DNA of 64,000 bases from Aselliscus stoliczkanus (Eukaryota > Chordata > Mammalia > Chiroptera > Hipposideridae), in contig CM066729.1 of the NCBI GenBank assembly GCA_033961575.1, positions 36,924,501 through 36,988,500 of the forward strand, given 5' to 3'. Under the pieces are notes generated by a model, which was given only the letters and a program-made list of their open reading frames with translations, ran no database searches and was not told where the DNA came from. The position numbers and the translations under genes were made by a program. The first letter of the stretch is position 1. The number at the start of each line of letters is the position of its first letter. Of this stretch, positions 12,767-23,723 are shown piece after piece.

Positions 12767-12889
12767 ACCTGGATGAATGTGAGAGTGGAGAAGCCTGCTG
12801 CTCCCAGTTCTGCACCAACTATTTTGGAGGCTATGAATGCAGTTGTCAGGAAGGCTTTCAGATCGCTTCCGACGGCTGTGGATGTGATG
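12767..12889 (+). CDS. EGFEM1: EGFEM1 exon: calcium-binding EGF with extra Cys pair
   Basis: This 123-bp exon (41 codons, phase 1-1) has acceptor tgccccttcag and donor gtaagt. It opens DLDEC (calcium ligands) and has CTNYFGGYECSC, fitting the beta-hydroxylation consensus. It carries eight cysteines rather than six: a CC doublet (EACCSQ) and a terminal CGC (DGCGCD). The same unusual CC...CGC arrangement occurs in the matching module of MEGF6, so it is probably a conserved extra disulfide rather than an error. The split codon joining to the next exon gives Asp, making a CGCDDVDEC junction with no linker. Confidence 0.93.
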
Positions 12890-12984
12890 GTAAGTTCCTG
12901 GGATCTAACATAAAATCACAAATATGGTGGGGCAATCAGTGAAAGAGAAACACCTGAAGAAAGGGATTAGGGTGGGAAAAGGAA

Positions 12985-13200
12985 GGACTTGATGCTGAAG
13001 ACACTTGGATTTCTGTGTGGTTGTGCTCTTCAGTATTGTGTGAACTTCGGTGACTCTAACTGCTCTGAGCCTCATAGCCTAGTCAGTAAATGGAAGACAA
13101 TAATAGGATTAGTGGGTAAATTAAGGAAAGTAATAAATGTGAAGTGCCTCCTACAGTGATTGACATGGAGAAATTACTCAACTAGAAATAGCTATTATTT
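12985..13200 (+). repeat. MIR SINE (old)
   Basis: The order of features is typical of MIR: a cysteine/serine-tRNA-like head is lost, then CTGAGCCTCA, AGTAAATGGAAGACAATAATAGG and AAGTGCCTCCTACAGTGATTGACATGG. It is diverged. Confidence 0.6.
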
Positions 13201-13748
13201 TTATAACACTCATTGGCCCATAATCCCTTTTACCTAATACAGGCATGTGAGAGCTCCTGGCACGTCATAGCACTCTGCCATAGGAATCACTCACGGCAAG
13301 CTTGACTGGAATTAGAAAGTTGATGGCTGAAAATCAGTTTAATTAGAGAACAAGTAGCAAAAGGGTTGCCAGTTCACTACAGTCCAAATCCATATCAGAA
13401 TCCTTTATATATTTGATATTAATCTAGTTCATGCAAGTTTTAAGAAGTCATTTTACAATTTCCTAACTTACTTGTTAAAATTGGTTCACTTACCTTTCAA
13501 ATGATTTCTAGGTTCTGTACTTGTTTTAAATATCACAGAAGAGTTTGAATTTAGTGAATACAGTTAATTTCCTTTTTTTTTTACCATACATTACGAACAG
13601 CTCATTGAAGTCATTGCTATCATTTATATTTTAAAGTTTATTTTAAAAATATGTACTCTTTACATTTTAATTTTGGTTCATTATTACCATTATTTTGAGC
13701 CATATTTTTCTTGAAATCAAAGCAAACATGATGATTGATATCTTTTTA

Positions 13749-13877
13749 TTTTTATTTTTATTTATTTATTTATTTTTTCTTTTGAGGGCAGTGTCACTGG
13801 CTCTCATATGTGGGTCCCGAACCGGGGCCGCTGGCTTCCCAAGCCAGCGCTTAACCACCGCACCACTCGGCCGGCCC
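13749..13877 (-). mobile_element. tRNA-derived short SINE, reverse orientation
   Basis: The body reads GAGGGCAGTGTCACTGG ... CACTCGGCCGGCCC on the plus strand, the complement of the family seen at 1177. The T-rich TTTATTTATT block is its reversed tail. The target-site duplication TGATATCTTTTTA / TGATATCCTTTTT is at 13736-13748 and 13878-13890. Confidence 0.88.
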
Positions 13878-13890
13878 TGATATCCTTTTT

Positions 13891-14777
13891 AACAAGTCAA
13901 ATTATATAAGAAGAATTTGATACCTCAGAAAAAAGTAGCATTTCTTTGCTTAAAGAAACAAATTCCTGAATAATGTCAAGGATGGTGGTGTGTTTCTTTA
14001 TGTACATGCCAAGCTCCTTAGCCTTGCAATGTAGATAACAGCAGAGAGCACACAATTATGATATCTATACATTCTAAATACAGTAGAGTATATTACCATT
14101 TACCACATTCCAGCCAATTAACAGGGCCAAACAAATTTGAATTTCATCAACCATCTGCTCTTAAACACAGTGAGCCAAGAGATGATTGTATGGCATGCAT
14201 ATATGTACTTGGGTACACACATCCAAGTTGAAAGGGTATCCACACACTGAAGTAAAGCTTAGAAGAGCAGCTCAGCTTCATAAATAAACTTTTAATGTTG
14301 CAAACACATGGACCAGAGTCTGGGCTCCAACATGAACACACTCTAGTAAGTCACAGGAGATCAAGGCCTACAGCTTTTACATCTCTAGAATTCTCCACAA
14401 ACCTTGTACAGAATTCTGCGTGGAATAAGTGCTTCATCATAAATAGTGAATACTTCAAGAATGAATGAACATGGTCCAAAATGGTGCCCTGCCTGAGACC
14501 ATTAAACTTATATTAAATTCTTTACCAAAATCTTATGAACAAGGTCTCCGAAAGGCCTTGTCTATGTAGATGAACTCTAGTAAACCTGGAAATGAATGAA
14601 GGAAAAAATATTGGCGGGATATACCTGAGAAAGAATTCGAGGGCTATACTTTCATTGTGATAATATGTTGTTATTGATTAATAAGGGTGACAAGCAGAAC
14701 ACAAATATGCCCATAAGTTTGTAATGTCTATTTCATCTCTCTGTGCCTAACAGCAGGCATTGTTTAAATTTTTCTAG
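13891..14777 (+). other. Intron remainder
   Basis: AT-rich intron sequence between the SINE and the DVDEC exon. Nothing recognisable. Confidence 0.5.
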
Positions 14778-14900
14778 ATGTGGATGAGTGTCTGGATATC
14801 AGCATAGTCTGTGACCAACTGTGTATCAACTCTGCAGGGACATACAACTGTACTTGTGAAGAAGGCTTCAGAATTGGAAGTGATGGGAAAACTTGCATCT
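14778..14900 (+). CDS. EGFEM1: EGFEM1 exon: calcium-binding EGF module
   Basis: This 123-bp exon (41 codons, phase 1-1) has acceptor aaatttttctag and donor gtaagt. It starts DVDEC and contains CINSAGTYNCTC, again the Asn-hydroxylation and calcium-binding consensus, then EEGFRIGSDGKTC. Six cysteines have canonical spacing. It directly follows the CGC-ending module, so the two cbEGFs are probably rigidly paired by calcium. There is no stop or frameshift, and synonymous-looking T/A third positions match the AT-rich surroundings. Confidence 0.93.
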
Positions 14901-15256
14901 GTAAGTCACTGTGAAGAAATTTAACGTAAGTCTTCTAAACTACCTCCACCCTTCTTTTGTTATTTAGGAGCAACACAGACCACACATCCCTTAACTCATC
15001 CTGTTCTCCCTTTTCTCTCTTCACAGACTGAGATCTTTCTTTTCCTTTGTTCCCTCTGCTGCAGTTTCAGCTTTCTGCTTGCTGCTTCTCACCTACAATA
15101 GACTTTTTGAAATGGCCTCAAAGAGCTCTACGTTTCAGTAACCCCCTACCGTGGCTGTCTAGATCAAACTCTCTCATTTCTCTCATCAACCCTTGCTCCG
15201 TTGTTACTTCTTTTCACCAGCATGTTGAATCCAGGCATTTTCCTCTGTGGTCTTAG
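14901..15256 (+). other. Short intron before acidic exon
   Basis: Intron of 356 bp with CT-rich content and no repeats seen. It is the shortest intron in the window and links the last calcium-binding EGF to the acidic spacer. Confidence 0.75.
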
Positions 15257-15448
15257 CTTTAGATGATGATGAGCTAGAGGAGGAAGAAGAGGAATTAGAA
15301 GTTGTGAGGTCTGCCGGCCTTCTATTCAGGAGCCCATCTCAGCTGCTTCATTATGTCACTATGGCTCTGCCTCTCGACTATCAAGATGAAAATGAGGAGG
15401 AAGAGGAAAAAGATATTCAAGGAGAACTGACTGCTTTTCAGAAAGTTG
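15257..15448 (+). CDS. EGFEM1: EGFEM1 exon: acidic spacer (no cysteine)
   Basis: This 192-bp exon (64 codons, phase 1-1) has acceptor ..ctgtggtcttag and donor gtgagg, 356 bp after the previous exon. It has no cysteine. It has two Glu/Asp-rich runs (DDDELEEEEEELEVV near residues 3-17; DENEEEEEKD near 45-54) flanking a hydrophobic LLFRSPSQLLHYV stretch, and ends ELTAFQKV. MEGF6 has a cysteine-free acidic spacer at exactly this place, between the calcium-binding EGFs and the laminin-type EGFs. It is probably a flexible, charged hinge. The in-frame ATG within the exon is not a translation start. Confidence 0.87.
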
Positions 15449-16689
15449 GTGAGGAAGAGTGTGTCTCATTGTAGTCACTTCTTTTCTTTATTTTTGGAGA
15501 ATTCACATAAATTCCTCTGGAGACAATTTCATGATCTGTATTTAATGCCATCAAATGTTTTAACATTATGTTAGCAAGAAAAGTAGAGCCAAAATCACTA
15601 TTCAGAGCTTCCTATCAAATCCATCATTTTCTTTTTTTTTTTTTTATACATTTCTTCCCTTTGCAGAATAAAGGGTTGCTAGGTAGATATGCATGTAAGT
15701 TGGGGTACAGGGTGATGGGGGCTGTTGAAGTGTGATTCAGTGAAATGGAGCTGAAAAATATCTTTAAATTAACATAATAGGGAGAAGGATCGTGACCTTT
15801 TAGTTCTAACTATTAAAACTCCACAGAAATAACTTTTATATAGTTAAAATTTTCCTTGAATAGCTTAAAATCTGGATCATTCCTAGATTTTAAAATGCCA
15901 AGAACCAATTGTTTAATATGCTCAAATGGACCAAGAAAATATCTTTAAAAATGAGCAGGTTGTTTTCTACGCGTATATCCACACAACAGAACTCAAGCAT
16001 CAAATCACTTCTGATCAAAATAAATTAACATAACCTCTTTCAAAAGTAACAGTTTGCAGCCAGTCTGCTGCTTCTTTTTTATTTTTTTTCTTTGTAAAAC
16101 AGAGATGCTCTTTTCCTATTCCCTCTATTTGTTTTATTTTAACAGTGTCAAAGCTTGATGATTGCTCAGAATGCATTCAGGAAAATGGCAGAAACACTTT
16201 TATGCTATGGTGAATCATAATAATAACATCAATTAATACATCTGCCTAAAAATAGACATGCTTAATGTTTATTAATTCAACTCTTGATACTTGGACTACT
16301 CAAAGTCTGAATGAAAACAGTGCAGCGCTACCAAGGCAGCCAGAATGTGAAGTGGCCAAGATCTGGAGAGAAGAGGAACTCAGACAAGTGAAATGGGCAA
16401 TCTCTGCTGCTTTTCTCGAGCCATGTGCTAATGCGTGGGCTCTGCAGGCAGAGAAGCCAGGAAACCTCAAAGACAGCTGTTAAGAGAGGGTGAGGAGCTA
16501 AGCACAGTTATCAGTAGTATCCTGGTGATGGGGAGGTAGAAGCTGCCGTTCAGGATCTGCCCAGGAAGAGAGGGCTTGCTCAACATAACAGTCTTTTTGA
16601 TTAAGACATCTGAAAAACCCCACTAGAACGGGGGCAAAACTTGAAATGAAACACTCCCTAAAACAACTCAAATCAAGTCTCTCCATCTT
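15449..16689 (+). other. Intron sequence; weak cryptic-exon signal
   Basis: No repeat was recognised. At 16145 a good acceptor (tttgttttattttaacag) precedes 22 open codons with DDCSEC before a stop at 16211; see findings. Confidence 0.4.
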
Positions 16690-17110
16690 TATTCAGATTA
16701 AGGTAATTTTCTTAAAGAATACAATGGAAAAACACATTACAATACCTTTAATAATAGAATTCTATATAGCCATAAAAAAATAAATGTGTATACATACAAT
16801 ATGGGTGAGTCTTGCAAACATTGTATTGAATGAAAGAAGCTTGATATTGTAAATACTTTACAATTCTGTTTATATGAAGTTCAAAAATAAGGAAAAATAA
16901 TCTATGGTGATAGAAATCAGGACAGTGCTTAATTTTTGAGGCCAATAATTAAAAATCAAGTCACCTTTGAGTTTTTGGGGTGCTGGCAATATTCTATATC
17001 TTGATCTGGGTGACATTTAATGGGGTTGTTTACATTGTGGGAAAAAGTATAAAGTCTACACTTGAGATTTGTGCACTTCTCTGAATGCATATTAAACCTC
17101 AACAAACAGG
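16690..17110 (+). mobile_element. L1 3'-end fragment (sense)
   Basis: The sequence follows the standard L1M 3' UTR text in order: TATATAGCCATAAAAAAATAAATG, ATGGGTGAGTCTTGCAAACATTG, GAATGAAAGAAGC, TTCTATATCTTGATCTGGGTG, and CATATTAAACCTCAACAAAC at the end. It is diverged and 5'-truncated. Confidence 0.75.
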
Positions 17111-17308
17111 TTTACTTGCATAAAAAACTTTGCATAAAAAAGCCTCAGAGGAAAAACAAGTGGTAGGGATTATTTTACTTTCTTAAATATTCTGAATATT
17201 CTTTAGGTTCTATATTTCAATATTATCATTGAAAATGATAAAATAAGCTTTATTTTAAAAGATATCTCGTTGTTTTTGTCTTTTTCTGGGACTCTAGGAA
17301 ATAAGTTC

Positions 17309-17311
<3 letters not shown>

Positions 17312-17354
<43 letters not shown>
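17312..17354. repeat. (GT)n microsatellite
   Basis: About 21 GT units, 66 bp upstream of the FGHDC exon. It could form Z-DNA; it is close to the splice acceptor. Confidence 0.95.
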
Positions 17355-17358
<4 letters not shown>

Positions 17359-17419
17359 TTGTCTCATCTCCATTTTCAGTGATGTATAGAGTATGAGCTA
17401 AGATGGTATCATATTCCAG

Positions 17420-17551
17420 TCTGTTTAGATCACACGTTTGGACATGATTGCAGTTTGAGCTGTGAAGACTGCATGAATGGAGGCAGATGCCAGGAAGGAA
17501 AGAGTGGGTGCTTCTGCCCTGTTGGCTGGGATGGCATTCTTTGTAATGAAA
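17420..17551 (+). CDS. EGFEM1: EGFEM1 exon: laminin-type EGF module 1
   Basis: This 132-bp exon (44 codons, phase 1-1) has acceptor atatcatattccag-like and donor gtaagt. It begins VCLDHTFGHDCSLSCEDC, the conserved start of the laminin-EGF block in this family. It continues MNGGRC, GCFCPVGW and ends LCNE. Eight cysteines have the laminin-type spacing. It lies immediately 3' of a long (GT)n tract at 17312-17354. The antisense reading frame across it is longer but meaningless. Together with the preceding acidic exon it reproduces the MEGF6 order. Confidence 0.92.
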
Positions 17552-20500
17552 GTAAGTAATACCCTGAAGACTTGGTAAAAGGGTGATAAGTTCTTCCGTA
17601 CTACTTTTAAACTACTGGTGATGAGTTCTTTATGCGTGTTCTCCCTAACGTGTTTTAACAAGGTAAGCAATTGATATGGGTGAGAAACCAGTTTATCAGT
17701 GGTACATAAACAATGCCTAGGAAGCACTGATGTTTTAAACTGAACATGTGATTAAAAGAGGAGATTTTGTGTTCCCTGGGAAACTTGATATGCTGTTTCT
17801 TGTTTATCCATGGGACATAAAAGTTAATAAAGGATCCTAATATACTAGACCCATAAAAATCCTTTCATTTAAATAAATCATTAGGCCCTGGCAAGTTATT
17901 CCCAATAAAGGAAAAAAAAAAATAAGAAAGGATTTGTGCTACAAAGTGTAGTTAATGGGATTGCTTGACTGCTGCTTCTTTTTGTTTATGTTTTCTTTTT
18001 CTTTTCAAAATATCTTAGTATACCCAGTGACATTTTTAAGTTTCTTATGTGTCTCTCATGAAAAAATATTAAAGATTTAAAAAGTGATCCCTCTAATAAA
18101 ATTCCCCTTATGTTTTAAGTGGAGGTATGCTTGCAGGTACTAAAACTGCCAAGTAATAAAAACAAAATATTATACTGACTGTCTTTGTTTCCTCTTTCTC
18201 TTTTTAAATTTACATTACAAAATTTTTAACAGAAAAGTTTTCTTGGTCTTTGTGATTAGCTTAGAGGATGATATGAGCAGATTTTCTTTTGAACCCCCTG
18301 CATATAGGAAGAAAGAGCACAAATATTATTTCTATTAGGAGATAAATGCAAATTTTGGCTCATGATATAGTGAGTAAAGTGGTTTAATCAAGGTTACTAG
18401 GTAGGGTGTTGAGGATCATCCTCAAGCATCCCTCTGATCATGTTTCTCTGCTGCTTAAAAACCTTTGAGTGCCCCATTCCTGATCCATAAAATATATGCT
18501 TCTGATTCACTTTCTGGCGACCCCCTAAGATCAGGCCCTCATAAACCATTTTTGCTTTTTATCCTCATTACAACCCTTGGCCCAGATTGTTATTTCCAGC
18601 AAAGTAAACCATTCACTACTTATTGCTTGCCTTTTTCATCTTCGTGTCTTTTGCTAAACAGCCACCTTTGTCTATCTTCACTTATTGTATGAACATTTTT
18701 AGATGGCCCCAATCTAACCACAACTATTTATATTTCGGTGGATTTAAAGTCACTCTCTCTGTATCTACATGGGATTATTGTCACCTATGCTCCTATTCCA
18801 TCTGTCTACTCATCTGATAGCTTATGGCCAGATCCTAGTCATGTTTCTCCAAATTGGAGGCATCTAGTGAATGAATGGGCAAATGACGATAATGTGATAT
18901 TAAAGCATCCAGCTATATTGATCTACAACTTGACATTAACCTGAAACTATATAAAACTGGGATCAATAAATGTTGTTGCACAACTATTAGGAAGTAAATA
19001 TTTACCTTATATTGTAAGTTTTGTTGGTAAATATGCAATTTCCAAACCCTTGATTTCTAACGTGGCATCATGAGAAATGAAGCTAAAAATCTATCTCAAA
19101 TACATTAGAATAAAACATGTCTGATACAAAATTAATATGGAAATATTGAAAATAAACTTGCTGATAAATGAAGATAAGATGACCCCTTCTTTGGTTTTAG
19201 AAAACCTTGAGGATCTTTTAAGTTCATATGGCCCTGTTCAGGAGTGTCTATTCCTGAAACCAGAAAATTATATCTTTTTTACATTTCCTCTGTGTCTTTC
19301 TTTGTTTTTCTTTTTTGTCTCTTAACTAAAATGAAAGCAGAATGATGCAAATGAAAAAAAAAAAAGCTCGCTAATTCTTTAAAGGAAGGAGTGAGAACAT
19401 TTTTTTTAAAATTCCTATAACCTGCAATAAATGAAAGTGACGAATCATTCATTACCCTTATTTTGAAAAGTATCAGCTCCTGAAATGCAGCAAGGGAAAT
19501 TAAAAAGAAGAACATTCTGCAAAGATCTGGAAAGTAAGCTTTCCCACTGGGTAGATCTTCGAGCCCAATACCTTTATTGGTCCATGATGAAAATATCTGC
19601 TTTGAAGTCTTAGGAATTTTTCCAAGTAATTATAATAAAACAATTTTTAAATTACCACATATTTATTTTAATAGCAAGTTTCAGAATTCCATTTACTTTG
19701 AATAGATTTCATATTATCCATGTCATTTCTTATTGTGAGACTCTACCCGATAGAAAGGGAGCATAAGAGTATTTTCACATGATAAATGAATGGGTTATAT
19801 ACGGAGGGGAGGATTCATGACTCCTTCCAAACCATCCAGCTATGCTTTGGGGCATATTTGTTTTCAGATTTGCTTCTACAGGGTAATTGCGCTGTTTGAT
19901 GCTAATGAAGTACTTAGCAAATCCGTGTGATATTATGTGATATCATATTCTTCTTTGTTGGGGGAGTGCCAGGTTGTAGCTTTGGTTTGCCGATATTGAT
20001 TTCATGACTTGCTATAATCCAGACACACTGCAAGCTATTTAAACCTTCTTAGCTTTAGTTTTCAAATATATTTTTAAACATTAACCTCTCTATAGTTGCT
20101 GTAAGAATTCAAAGAATGTAGGCATAAATCAATATTTGTTAGGTTTTTTTTCTCTCCTATTCCTTTTGTTTTCCTCTTTCCTTTCCCTTTCCTTTTTGTA
20201 GTAGCCTAGGGCTTAAAAGCAAAGAAAAAGTGAATAAGAAGCCAAATTTCCATATTAGCATCTGGAATGGTGTGGATGGGTAGATAAAGGCAGTTATATA
20301 AATGTACTTTTATAATATTTAGCCTATCGATAAAAATGTCAAAATGCTTACTGAAATTTTCTAAACAGCTGTATTTACCCAAGTTAAAATTAAGATAGAT
20401 ATTTTCCCAACTTATTTTTATTATTGGAATACTACACACTTCCCCCAAAACTAACAAAACAGTTGTTTGCTTGACTTAATCATTCTTTCACAATGCAAAA

Positions 20501-20941
20501 ATACCTTGGGACCCTCAAGACAGTCTTAGTTACATTCATTCTTGGTTAAAAATACATGCCATTTTCCCCGTACATTTTCTTATATTTTTCCAAATAAAAG
20601 GTACAGTTTATTTCTCATTAAGATTGGTTAGAGTTATGCCGCAAAGCTATCTAAGCTTTAAAAATGAGAGGGTTAGAGTTTGTGGAGCAAGGTACGTTTT
20701 GCATGAAAACCTTCTTAGCTGTACCTCAGTCATCATTTTAACTAGCTGTATCAGTAATCCCCCAGGAATGATTATGCCATCCAAACTAGGAGCATGCCGA
20801 GACACTTCCTGAGTCTACAAATTACAGAGATTTTAATTTAACTCCATATCCATTCTAATAGGAAGACAAGATGTTTTTTCTCCATTTGTATCACAATGAG
20901 TATGTTATATTGCTTGCTCAACTTCTCCGTTTTCTTCATAG
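17552..20941 (+). other. Intron between laminin-EGF modules 1 and 2
   Basis: Intron of 3390 bp containing an L2 3' fragment at 18400-18930. The rest shows A tracts and nothing identifiable. Confidence 0.6.
18400..18930 (+). mobile_element. L2 LINE 3' fragment (sense)
   Basis: It has the L2 3' style: CATCCCTCTGATCATGTTTCTCTGCTGCTTAAAAACCTTTGAGTG, then AAGATCAGGCCCTCATAAACC, in the order seen in L2 consensus sequence. It is diverged. Confidence 0.55.
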
Positions 20942-21070
20942 CTTGTTTTCCAGAGACCAGTGGGAAAGAGTGTGGAAGCATCTGTGATTGTCAGAACGGA
21001 GGCACCTGTGATCCTCTAACTGGGCACTGCCAGTGCCCCCCAGGGGTGCATGGGAAAACCTGTGAACATG
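20942..21070 (+). CDS. EGFEM1: EGFEM1 exon: laminin-type EGF module 2
   Basis: This 129-bp exon (43 codons, phase 1-1) has acceptor ctccgttttcttcatag and donor gtagga. The first split codon completes Thr and the module starts TCFPETSGKEC. Then come SICDCQNGGTC, the DPLTGHC motif typical of MEGF/laminin EGF repeats, and QCPPGVHGKTC. Eight cysteines are present. A second AG ten bases downstream (ttttccag) would also be a usable acceptor but would remove the first cysteine and break phase, so 20942 is preferred. Confidence 0.92.
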
Positions 21071-22484
21071 GTAGGAATGTCTGGTGCTGGTCAGAAACAA
21101 CTCTTTAAGGTCTTGAGGTCTCTAATGGGAAATAAACTAAGTGAAAGTTGCTTCTGTATTTTTCAAGGTAGCCTTTCTCTGAAGAAGTAAAAGGCTGTGT
21201 CTGTATATATATACAGAGTACAGTTGTTTAACTGATGATGTGTGTTATAGAACAAAATAAGTGATACTTAAATCTCCAACTGTGATCAGGGTGAATCCTA
21301 ATATAGGAAAAGCCTTTTTCTTCCGCTGAGCAAAAAGTTGAATTTGTATGTACAGGTTTGGATATAGAGCTGGAGAAAATTTATTTGTTCTGCATAATAA
21401 AATGAAGGGAGTGAAAAATGGAGCTCCTAGGGCAAACCAGGAAGGAAGTGAGATGAAAATCAGAGAAAAATAGGAGAGGCAGGAGAGAAGAAAAGAGAGG
21501 AGAAATGATGGATGAAAAACTCACAAAATACCAGTGAATGTTGTATGTGGGATTTTCATGGAATCCAGTGAAGGGTTTGATAAAACACAACAAAAGAAAT
21601 CGCTTATACAGGCCCCAGAACTGAAGGCAGAGAGTCAATGAAGATATAAGTCTTCAAGGATTGCCAAAAATCATGGGGCGTTTATTAGATTCTTACATTT
21701 CACGGAACTGCAAAGAAAGAAACCAAGTTTACTTCACTCTCTGAGAGGTGCAGGAAGGCTACTGCTGGCATCCTAATTATGTATCCCCCTGGATAATATT
21801 TATTCATTTATTCAAAATATGCATATTAAGTGTTTGCATGGCACAGTGTCAGGCATTATGATAACAAAAAAGATAAATTAATTAAATAACTAAAAAAGAC
21901 CCTTCCCTGTAGAACTTTCAGTCTTGTTCAAAACAGACATAGGTTACAAATGTTAATAGGTATTAGAAATTAAATATTAATGTGTGCTTAGTGGTCAGAC
22001 CATGAGGAAAATGCAGGCTGTGAGAGCCACAGCAACTTCTAGAAAAGTGACACTTAAGCAGAAGCTTGCAAAATGAGGAGACTGGAGACAGGGAAAGTGT
22101 GAGGGAAGAGTGTTCCAGACTGAGGAGGCCACATGTTGCCAGACTCTGAAATGGGTAAGAGAAAGTGCATTACAGGAACCAGCAGAAGATCTCGCCTGGC
22201 GGAACAAAAGTCAGTCAGGGAGATATGAGTGCCACAGGAGGTCCACCAGTGCAGAAGCTCATAGGTCTTGGTAGGTTTGGAGGTTTAACCTGACAGCAAT
22301 GGCCAGTCATTATAGAATTTTAGACAGACAGTATGAAAATCGTATGTGTGGTTTTTTAAAAGATCTCCCTTGCTCAGATTGGAAACACCTTACCTTTTGC
22401 AAGATCCTGATTTCATATAACAACAGCTCTAGGAAATATTGCTTGTGGGTGAATATTTGCTTTGTTTGTCCTTCCACCCTCTAG
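21071..22484 (+). other. Intron between laminin-EGF modules 2 and 3
   Basis: Intron of 1414 bp. It includes a purine-rich GAGAGG/GAAAAGAGAGGAG stretch at 21460-21510 and an L2 fragment from about 21825. No other feature. Confidence 0.6.
21825..22335 (-). mobile_element. L2 LINE 3' fragment (antisense)
   Basis: Antisense L2 3' end. It starts with CAGTGTCAGGCATTATGATA and CCCTTCCCTGTAGAACTTTCAG, continues through AGAGTGTTCCAGACTGAGGAGGCC and ends near TGACAGCAATGGCCAGTCATTATAG. The family order matches the copies at 37740 and 59205. Confidence 0.6.
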
Positions 22485-22613
22485 GATGCCCAAAAGGATT
22501 CTTTGGAAAGAATTGCAAAAGGAAATGTAACTGTGCCAACAATGACCATTGCCACAGGGTGTATGGCGCCTGTATGTGTGAGCCAGGGCGCTATGGGAGA
22601 TTTTGTCATCTGA
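22485..22613 (+). CDS. EGFEM1: EGFEM1 exon: laminin-type EGF module 3
   Basis: This 129-bp exon (43 codons, phase 1-1) has a strong acceptor (gtccttccaccctctag) and donor gtaagt. It starts GCPKGFFGKNC and has KRKCNCANNDHC, then VYGACMCEPG and YGRFCHL, with eight cysteines in all. The CPKG-FGK-C, RKCNCAN and YGRFCHL segments match the corresponding MEGF6 repeat almost word for word in pattern. This is one of the clearest family anchors in the window. Confidence 0.93.
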   Translation, partial: DAQKDSLERIAKGNVTVPTMTIATGCMAPVCVSQGAMGDFVI

Positions 22614-23290
22614 GTAAGTCACAGGCACTAAATTTGCTCTCTGTGTGAAGCAAGGTCACTCAGAAAACTACCCAAAATATGTTAGACAAAGGAAGAGAGT
22701 AAAAGCCATAATATATTTTATATAGTCATATCATATGTATGATGATTTATGTTCTAGTCTATTTTTAGCCTCTTACATTATAGAATCAAGATTTTGATGA
22801 ATGAAAGAAAAATATTTCTGAATTCTTGGCAGTTTTTTGTAGTTAGTGTTTACCTTAACTAATGAGAGAGGTTTGTGAATGGCTCGTTTAATGGGAGATT
22901 TGGCACTTTATGGGACTTGAGTATCAAAGGCCTAGAACAAATCTCTTTTATTTCTGGGTACTTGTACATAGCAATATCATTTCCTAAAATTTCTAAAACA
23001 GGCTCTTCATTTTGCATTTTGACCATCAATCACATTTTGCAAACGATGTGAGAAAACACACTCCCAGTAAATTATTCAGCTGACCAGTAACGTTTAGAAT
23101 TTCTCCCAGTGGGACATCTCTGGATGCCCACCATTCGACTTTGAAGCTGTGTGCAAGCACCTGTGAGCCTGGAACGGTCTCCACCCTGGTCCTCCACCTG
23201 TTCCACATGCCCTCCTCTGAAAATCCCTCCTGAGTGAACCCCAGTAATACAACAACCCATTTCTTAATAGCAGAGACTTTTCAGAGGTTT
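22614..23290 (+). other. Intron segment without features
   Basis: Start of the 3674-bp intron between laminin-EGF modules 3 and 4. No repeat or exon recognised. Confidence 0.5.
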
Positions 23291-23442
23291 GGGTTTGTTT
23301 GTTTGTTTGTTTGTTTGTTTGTTTGTTTGTTTGTTTGTTTGTTTGTTTGAGGGCAGTGTCACTGGCCCTTATATGTGGAACCAGAACAGAGTCTGCTGGC
23401 TTCCCAAGCCAGCACTTAACAACCACGCCACTCGGCCAGCCC
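23291..23442 (-). mobile_element. tRNA-derived short SINE, reverse, with (TTTG)n tail
   Basis: The plus strand reads a (GTTT)n tract (23292-23349), then GAGGGCAGTGTCACTGG ... CACTCGGCCAGCC, the complement of the 1177 family. The A-rich tail has become a CAAA microsatellite. Flanking TTTTCAGAGGTTT and CCTCAGAGTTTTA look like the target duplication. Confidence 0.85.
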
Positions 23443-23723
23443 CTCAGAGTTTTATATTGCATTTTTAGTTGAATGTCCATGGAACTTGTCTATTTTATAA
23501 AAAGAATGCCCCTAGAAAACAGAGTAAATTGTGAATAGTCCAAAATGAGAACCAGTGAAGGCATCATGGAAAGTTGAACGTGGGTCATGAGCAAAGGTTA
23601 GGCTGGGGAAAGCAAAATGGAAGAGAAGGGGAGAAGGCATGGATAAATGTGAACAATGCAGGTGCAGATGGTGTGTTTCAGAACATCATATACCCCTTAG
23701 AACATGCCAAGAAAAAAAAACTT

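Noticed and set aside
15047..15256. 69-codon plus-strand frame starting before the acidic exon
   Set aside because: It lies in the short intron. The acidic exon is read in a different frame from its own acceptor at 15256.
23094..23480. 128-codon minus-strand frame with KQTNKQTN repeats
   Set aside because: It is produced by the (TTTG)n tail and body of a reversed SINE.
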